Made by a program: the position numbers and the translations under genes
Source: Rhodococcoides fascians A25f
Lineage (GTDB): Bacteria > Actinomycetota > Actinomycetes > Mycobacteriales > Mycobacteriaceae
Direction of reading: 5' to 3'
Assembly: GCF_000760935.2 (NCBI RefSeq)
Contig: NZ_CP049744.1
Span: 5,053,501-5,117,500, forward strand
DNA: 64,000 nt
The notes under the pieces: generated by a model
What the model was told of the DNA's origin: nothing
The model's input: only the letters and a program-made list of their open reading frames with translations
The model's database searches: none
Shown: positions 59,250 to 64,000 of the stretch, one piece after another
Layout of the letters: the number at the start of each line of letters is the position of its first letter
Position numbering within the stretch: the stretch's first letter is position 1

Positions 59250-60008
59250 TCAGGATTTTCTGGCCTCGATCAGAAAGCGGCTCGAGTGCGCAACGAATGG
59301 TCCCTCCCTCAGGATTTGTTCGTGCAGTTCACGTAACCGATCGCGATACTGCTCGACGGTGAATCCCGGTACCATCCAGATAACTTTGCGCAAGAAGTAA
59401 ACGACAGAGCCGATGTCGTAGAACTCGATTCGCAATGACTCGAATCGAATGTCCATCACCTCGAGTCCAGCGGCTTGTGCGGCCGCGCTCTCGTCCTCGT
59501 AATGACGAGCGCGACGAATCTCGTCGGGCTGGCGGCCCAGGAAGTGCTCGACAAGCTCGAAGACGCTCGAATGCCCCACGTGTTGAGCGAAATAGGTTCC
59601 ACCCGAACGCAGGACACGGGCGATTTCGTCCCACCACACGGTGCTGGGGTGTCTGCTCGTCACCAAATCGAACGCACCGTCAGCAAAAGGCAGGGGTGGC
59701 TCGTCGGAGTCGGCCACGACCACCGCCCCGCGCGGATGCAGGAGTGCGGTCGCTTGCGCGACGTTCGGTGGCCATGATTCGGTCGCCACCATTACCGGCG
59801 GGAACGATGATGCTCCCGCCAGGACCTCTCCCCCACCTGTCTGAATATCGAGTGCAGCCTCGGCCATCGCCAGGCGTTCTCCCATGAGCCGCTGGTATCC
59901 CCATGTCGGCCGCACTTCGGACGCGCGACCATCCAGCCAGGAGAAGTCCCAGCCATCGACCGAAACGGAGTCCGCTTCGGCCACCATCTCCTCGAAAGAT
60001 CGGGTCAT
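59250..60008 (-). CDS. SAM-dependent methyltransferase
   Basis: The 252-residue protein is a class I methyltransferase with GGGEVLAGASSF at motif I (a divergent form), the VVVADSDEPPLPFADGAFDL post-I segment, and VTSRHPSTVWWDEIARVLRS. The glycine-rich loop is shorter than usual. The substrate is unknown. Inverted CCCCGG/CCGGGG arms near 59211-59240 may terminate both this gene and soxR. Confidence 0.82.
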   Translation of the reverse strand: MTRSFEEMVAEADSVSVDGWDFSWLDGRASEVRPTWGYQRLMGERLAMAEAALDIQTGGGEVLAGASSFPPVMVATESWPPNVAQATALLHPRGAVVVADSDEPPLPFADGAFDLVTSRHPSTVWWDEIARVLRSGGTYFAQHVGHSSVFELVEHFLGRQPDEIRRARHYEDESAAAQAAGLEVMDIRFESLRIEFYDIGSVVYFLRKVIWMVPGFTVEQYRDRLRELHEQILREGPFVAHSSRFLIEARKS

Positions 60009-60047
60009 GGCTTCCAGCCTGCCAGACGGCAAGCGATGGGTCGCCGG

Positions 60048-60383
60048 TCATAAGGTTTTGATCTTGGCGAAAGGGTAGCCACCGACAACCACAGCGACGA
60101 ACACATAGGCAGCCAGCCCTGCCAACTCCCACGTTGTTCTGTCCCGTTGGAAGTCGAGGAATATCCAGAACAGCGGGGCCAGAAGCAGAATGGCGGCAGC
60201 GATGCCGCAGACTACGAACAGCTTGTTCGCCCGTGCGCGCAGGTGCGGCGTGGTCTTCACTCGGTCCGGTACGTCGCCGCCGTAGTAGTCGGGATAGAGA
60301 ACCTTGCCTCGCAACCCGACCGACGAGCCGTAACCGAACGCGACGATACCCACGACCAGCCCTAGAGCGAGTGCGGTGTTCAC
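60048..60383 (-). CDS. Small two- to three-helix membrane protein
   Basis: The 111-residue protein has hydrophobic segments near residues 3-19 (ALALGLVVGIVAFGYG), 55-76 (LFVVCGIAAAILLLAPLFWI) and 86-103 (LAGLAAYVFVAVVVGGYP). It starts at GTG with GAGG 5 nt upstream. No family was recognised. It is transcribed with neighbours on the minus strand. Confidence 0.7.
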   Translation of the reverse strand: MNTALALGLVVGIVAFGYGSSVGLRGKVLYPDYYGGDVPDRVKTTPHLRARANKLFVVCGIAAAILLLAPLFWIFLDFQRDRTTWELAGLAAYVFVAVVVGGYPFAKIKTL

Positions 60384-60425
60384 AACGACCTCACTTCCGG
60401 ATGGCGGAGTTCCACCATGGTCCGA

Positions 60426-60980
60426 CTACATTCCCCCGCGATAGGCCCGCACGTGTTCTCGCCATCCGTCCAAATAGGGCTGCACATCGTCGATTTCCGT
60501 CAGATCGACGGAGTGCACCGGGTAGTTTCGACCTTTGAGGAAGAGTGCTACATCGTCGACCACGCCTGCGGCCCACCATCGATCACGTCCACCCCACTGC
60601 GTGAATTCGATACTCACTCCATCGGCAAGAATCGACACGGCGTCTCCTTGAGCATCCATGACTGCCTGGTGCCGACTCTCGTATTCGGGCTGCATCGGTG
60701 AGATCCCGGTAGCGCGTTCGATCGCTCGAACCACCTCTCGCCGAGGATCTCCGACCACGGTGTTGATCTGCACAGACACGTCGCCGTCGGGAGTGCCGTG
60801 CACGAGTCCGGCGGACGACAACCGGTCGTCCACCCACTCCCAGTCCCCGATCATGATCGGTCCGACCCACTCTTTCAGCCCGAACACGCGCACCTGCCGA
60901 GCTCCCGAAAGAACACGGCCCTCGATCTGGTTCATCTGTTCCCAGAATTCCTCCGGGGACAGTCGACCTGACACTTGCAT
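60426..60980 (-). CDS. Hypothetical protein
   Basis: The 184-residue soluble protein is acidic and has no signal peptide. AGGAAGG lies 6 nt before the ATG. Segments such as MIGDWEWVDDRLSSAGLVHG, YESRHQAVMDAQGDAVSIL and SIEFTQWGGRDRWWAAGVV do not match a family I know. It lies 12 nt downstream of the isochorismatase gene and is probably in its operon. Confidence 0.75.
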   Translation of the reverse strand: MQVSGRLSPEEFWEQMNQIEGRVLSGARQVRVFGLKEWVGPIMIGDWEWVDDRLSSAGLVHGTPDGDVSVQINTVVGDPRREVVRAIERATGISPMQPEYESRHQAVMDAQGDAVSILADGVSIEFTQWGGRDRWWAAGVVDDVALFLKGRNYPVHSVDLTEIDDVQPYLDGWREHVRAYRGGM

Positions 60981-60992
60981 TGTGTGCCTTCC

Positions 60993-61562
60993 TCAGTTCG
61001 AGAGCATGGCCTCCGTCGTAACCACTGTCGCGAATTCACCGTGCAGGTTTGTTGCCGTGATTGCCGACAATGTCGCGGCAGGCACGGTGGTTCCATCGAG
61101 TGCGACGCGATCGAACGTGTGGGTCGCGTCGATGACGAAATAGGTGTCATAGCCGAGGTTGCCCGCCATCCTTGCGGTTGTCTCGCAGCAGTGATTGGTG
61201 GTGATACCGCAGATCACCACCTGATCGATGCCTTCATTGCGAAGCCAGGCGTCCAGATCCGGCGTGCCGTAGAAGCTCGAGTTGACCCGCTTGCTGATCA
61301 ACAGATCAGGTGTCCCCTCCAGGATGTCCTTGAAGGCATGCCCCGCACCCGACGGCGACAGCGGTGACTGCGCGTTGTCGGAGTCGTGTCGAACGAACAC
61401 GATCGGCCATGCCTTCGATCTCCACAAGCCAACGAGTGCAGCGATATTGCTCTCGCACAGCGGGTTGTCACGTGGACCCCAGAAGTCGGAATCATCGAAC
61501 CCAGCCTGCACGTCGACGACGACCAGAGCGGGCCGTTCCAGTGATATCGATGGAGCCTTCAT
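60993..61562 (-). CDS. Isochorismatase-family cysteine hydrolase
   Basis: The 189-residue protein has the triad of this family: Asp17 in LVVVDVQAGF, Lys91 in LLISKRVNSSF and Cys125 in GITTNHCCETTARMA. Such enzymes hydrolyse amides or isochorismate; nicotinamidase or cyanamide-type activities are alternatives. The extra cysteine next to the nucleophile (CC) is unusual but seen in some members. The ATG at 61562 gives the normal N-terminus. Confidence 0.9.
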   Translation of the reverse strand: MKAPSISLERPALVVVDVQAGFDDSDFWGPRDNPLCESNIAALVGLWRSKAWPIVFVRHDSDNAQSPLSPSGAGHAFKDILEGTPDLLISKRVNSSFYGTPDLDAWLRNEGIDQVVICGITTNHCCETTARMAGNLGYDTYFVIDATHTFDRVALDGTTVPAATLSAITATNLHGEFATVVTTEAMLSN

Positions 61563-61817
61563 GCTGTTCAGACTAGCCGCCAACAGCCCCGGAGACCATG
61601 ATGCCGGGTGGCCCCTTACCCACCCTCGTTTTAGTTCGATCAGCACACGGTAGTGCGTTGTGTTATGTGCGCCGTACTCCGTGAATTGTACTGAGCTGCA
61701 CTGTGATCGGGCAATGCCCGTGACGCCGCTCATCACGCAGGAGAAGGGCCGGAAACCGCCGGCCACGGCACGTGCTCGCCTCGAACGAAAACTACCTACT
61801 ACCCGGCATGTGGTGAG

Positions 61818-62291
61818 CTACTCGATCAGGTCGAACTCCCAATTGACGCGTTGGATCTCCAGGTCCACCAACCGAATCCGTTGGGCGATATCGTCCGCAG
61901 CAGAGCGCAATTCGGCAACCGGAAGAGCTGCAACGTAGACCAACTCCGATCGCAGTTGACGCGGGCCGTACCTGCGCTCCTGATCACGTCCCGACGCCGC
62001 GTCCGCCGCGGCGGAGATCGCCCTGTGCCGCATACGCAGCACGTCGCGGGACGCGAGCGCATCGGTGATGGTTCCGTCCCGCATCGTCGCGGTGCTGTTG
62101 GTCCGGTTGATCCTGCGGATGAGTACTTCGAGCCGATCGAGTGCAGATCCGTACTCCAACAACAGAATCGAAGCATCCTCGGCCGGTGATTCACCGTCCT
62201 GGTGGCGGGCATTCGCCAGAATCCGAATCTTCAGATGTTCGGAGCGCTTGATCAGTTCCCCTCGTTCAGCGAGGGCCTCGGCAAGCTTCAT
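61818..62291 (-). CDS. DIP1984 family protein
   Basis: The 157-residue, mostly helical protein begins MKLAEALAERGELIKRSEHL and has RLEVLIRRINRTNSTAT and YVAALPVAELRSAADDIAQR, the DIP1984 (septicolysin-related) pattern common in actinobacteria. Function is unknown. GAGG lies 8 nt before the ATG at 62291; an upstream GTG at 62300 overlaps that site. Confidence 0.88.
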   Translation of the reverse strand: MKLAEALAERGELIKRSEHLKIRILANARHQDGESPAEDASILLLEYGSALDRLEVLIRRINRTNSTATMRDGTITDALASRDVLRMRHRAISAAADAASGRDQERRYGPRQLRSELVYVAALPVAELRSAADDIAQRIRLVDLEIQRVNWEFDLIE

Positions 62292-62440
62292 GATCTGCAC
62301 CTCGGTGTACTGGAACCGGAGGTGGGATGACTACGGGCGCTCATGCGCCTTTCGACGTATCGAATGTGTTCATAGAACAACAAGTACTACAGTTCGTCGC
62401 GATACGGAAGGTCTTGTGCGAGTGACCGATCGCCGCACCT

Positions 62441-62938
62441 TCACCGAAGGTCCAGGAGAAGCTTTTTCAACAAGTCTGCAAGTTGGCTGCGCTCATCCGG
62501 ATTCAATGACCTGAGCAGAGCTTCCTCGTTGGCCACGTGCGCGGGCAGCGCGGCATCCACTGCGGCAACTCCGTCCGGTGTCAATTGCACGATGACCACC
62601 CGACGATTGGTGGGATCGATTTCCCGCTCGATCAGCCCTTTGTCGGTCAGCCGGTTCAGACGGTGCGTAACAGCGCCCGACGTCACCATCGCGCTGTCCA
62701 ACAACTGTCCGACGGTAAGGCGATGCGGAGCCCCAGCGCGTCGGAGCGTCGCAATCAGATCGAATTCACCTGGCTGCAAACCGAATTCGATCAACACAGC
62801 CTGCGTGCGCTTGTCCAGAACGGACGCTGCTCGGCTGATGCGGCCGATAACGGCCATAGGGCTGACATCCACATCTGGCCGCTCGGCCCGCCATTGCTCG
62901 ACTATCCGGTCCACTGCGTCGAGTGCCTCGTTCGCCAT
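62441..62938 (-). CDS. MarR family regulator
   Basis: The 165-residue protein has a MarR winged helix (LTVGQLLDSAMVTSGAVTHR, RLTDKGLIEREIDPTNRRVV) and a dimerisation helix at the C-terminus. It is divergent from an EamA transporter gene with an inverted repeat between them, the classic MarR/efflux arrangement. The ATG at 62938 leads straight into the first dimerisation helix. Confidence 0.9.
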   Translation of the reverse strand: MANEALDAVDRIVEQWRAERPDVDVSPMAVIGRISRAASVLDKRTQAVLIEFGLQPGEFDLIATLRRAGAPHRLTVGQLLDSAMVTSGAVTHRLNRLTDKGLIEREIDPTNRRVVIVQLTPDGVAAVDAALPAHVANEEALLRSLNPDERSQLADLLKKLLLDLR

Positions 62939-63002
62939 CGACCAACCACCCTTCAAGACTTCAGCGCTCAATTGTTTGACATTCTGCCACGGCAGTTCTA
63001 CC

Positions 63003-63039
63003 GTTCAACACTAGATAGTTGAGCGTTAAGATGTTGAAC
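63003..63039. promoter_or_regulatory. Inverted repeat between MarR and EamA genes
   Basis: GTTCAACA (63003-63010) and TGTTGAAC (63032-63039) are perfect 8-bp arms, with a further TTGAGC half between them. The second arm ends 26 nt before the EamA start, consistent with repression of that gene by MarR. Confidence 0.6.
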
Positions 63040-63065
63040 GACACGATGCCAGAGATGAGCCAACA

Positions 63066-64000
63066 ATGCGGACACCTCGCACGCAGACACAACCAGCCGA
63101 TTCTCGACGCCTCCCGCGTGACATCGCGCCCTCGACTCTCGGATTGACGGCCGCTGCCGCGCTCGCTCCCATCCTCTGGGGCACGACCTATCTGGTGACC
63201 ACCGAACTTCTTCCTCCGGATCGGCCGATGACGGCCAGCGTCCTGCGTGCGGTGCCCGCCGGCCTACTTCTGCTGCTCGTCGCGCCAGGCATCCCTAGCA
63301 AGGGTTGGCGACTGAAGACCGCAACCCTCGGCGTATTGAACATCGGCGTGTTCTTTCCGATGCTGTTCGTGGCGGCCTACCGACTACCCGGAGGGGTCGC
63401 CGCAGTCGTCGGGTCTGCGCAACCACTCATCATCATCGCGATATCCACGGGGTTCGACTGGGGCCGCACACGCCCCGTGCAGATCGGATGGGCCCTCGTC
63501 GCCGTCGCCGGGGTCGCACTGACGGCCACATCGGGCACAATCCGACTCGACGCAATCGGTCTCGCCGCTGCAGTAGTCGGAACGGTCAGCATGGCCACCG
63601 GTGTCACTTTCACGAGACGCTGGGGCGTGCCACCCAACACCAACCCGCTCAATTCCACTACGTGGCAATTACTCGTCGGCGGCATTGTCATTTCTCCGCT
63701 GATTCCGATCGTCGACGACGGTCCATGGGCAATCGATACCGAGGCCGTAGTCGGCTATGCCTGGCTCGCAGTGATAGGCGGTGCCTTGGCCTATTCACTG
63801 TGGTTTCGCGGTGCCCGCGCTCTTCCTCCCGCCAACGTCACGCTCCTCGGCGTGCTGAGCCCTCTGACTGCGGCAGTCGTCGGATGGATCGCACTGGGAC
63901 AGAACATGACCGGACTTCAATGCCTGGGGTTCGGTATCGCACTCATCGGTTCGATAGCCGGGCAGTTCGTGCGACACGGACCCGAAGCCGATTCGGCTGG
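63066..64000 (+). CDS. EamA/DMT-family transporter, 3' end beyond the window
   Basis: An open frame of at least 311 codons starts MRTPRTQTQPADSRR, then enters helices such as LTAAAALAPILWGTTYLVTT and GGVAAVVGSAQPLIIIAIST, typical of the ten-helix EamA (RhaT-like) drug/metabolite transporters. The second EamA half starts near residue 160. The last visible residues are cytoplasmic, so only the tail is missing. It is divergent from MarR. Confidence 0.88.
   Translation, partial: MRTPRTQTQPADSRRLPRDIAPSTLGLTAAAALAPILWGTTYLVTTELLPPDRPMTASVLRAVPAGLLLLLVAPGIPSKGWRLKTATLGVLNIGVFFPMLFVAAYRLPGGVAAVVGSAQPLIIIAISTGFDWGRTRPVQIGWALVAVAGVALTATSGTIRLDAIGLAAAVVGTVSMATGVTFTRRWGVPPNTNPLNSTTWQLLVGGIVISPLIPIVDDGPWAIDTEAVVGYAWLAVIGGALAYSLWFRGARALPPANVTLLGVLSPLTAAVVGWIALGQNMTGLQCLGFGIALIGSIAGQFVRHGPEADSA

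Overview
The window reads as chromosomal DNA of a mycolic-acid actinobacterium, most likely Rhodococcus or Rhodococcoides. The grounds are high-GC codon use, many GTG starts, a WhiB-like protein, a DevR/DosR regulator with DosR-type boxes, a DIP1984-family protein, and the gene order alkB, two rubredoxins, rubredoxin reductase, TetR. The assignment is by family recognition and gene order, not by a database search. No tRNA, rRNA, CRISPR array, transposase or integrase was seen. The window cuts a devS-type kinase gene at its left edge and an EamA transporter gene at its right edge.

Layout. 1-10.9 kb is a hypoxia/redox stress island: devS-devR, a universal stress protein, a chimeric ABC/SRPBCC gene, a SHOCT membrane protein, two flavodoxin-like proteins, alcohol dehydrogenase, DUF1003 and other membrane proteins, a small cysteine-rich protein, a persulfide dioxygenase-rhodanese fusion divergent from a TauE exporter across two CsoR-type operators, an Rv1733c-like protein and a cation/proton antiporter. 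DosR-like boxes recur through it. 11-19.9 kb holds WhiB-like and ANTAR proteins, a degenerate EAL-DICT protein, two secreted proteins, a diguanylate cyclase, a DUF559 protein between direct repeats, a DUF4012 protein and a 35-residue peptide gene. 20-23.5 kb is the alkane hydroxylase operon with its TetR regulator. 23.5-30 kb is a hydroxyquinol (resorcinol-type) pathway with an AraC regulator and a divergent MocR regulator.

30-36 kb holds a DrrAB-like ABC exporter with a DUF4097 protein and a ribbon-helix-helix regulator under a periodic operator array, then a second ClpP pair (one subunit without its serine) facing a ClgR/PopR-like regulator, then a tyrosine phosphatase. 36.6-44.9 kb is a string of small regulator-plus-enzyme units (MerR/hydrolase, PadR/TIM-barrel protein, TetR/epimerase), each with a visible palindromic operator. 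44.9-51.6 kb holds a reductase/CoA ligase/SDR operon with TetR, and two divergent citrate synthases, one fused to a DNA-binding domain.

51.6-64 kb has a likely fluoride riboswitch with paired crcB genes, a GNAT pseudogene, HxlR/MFS, a SoxR-controlled FrnE/quinone reductase/MFS operon, and MarR/EamA at the end. The theme is a chromosomal accessory zone rich in locally regulated detoxification, redox and catabolic modules rather than one mobile island.
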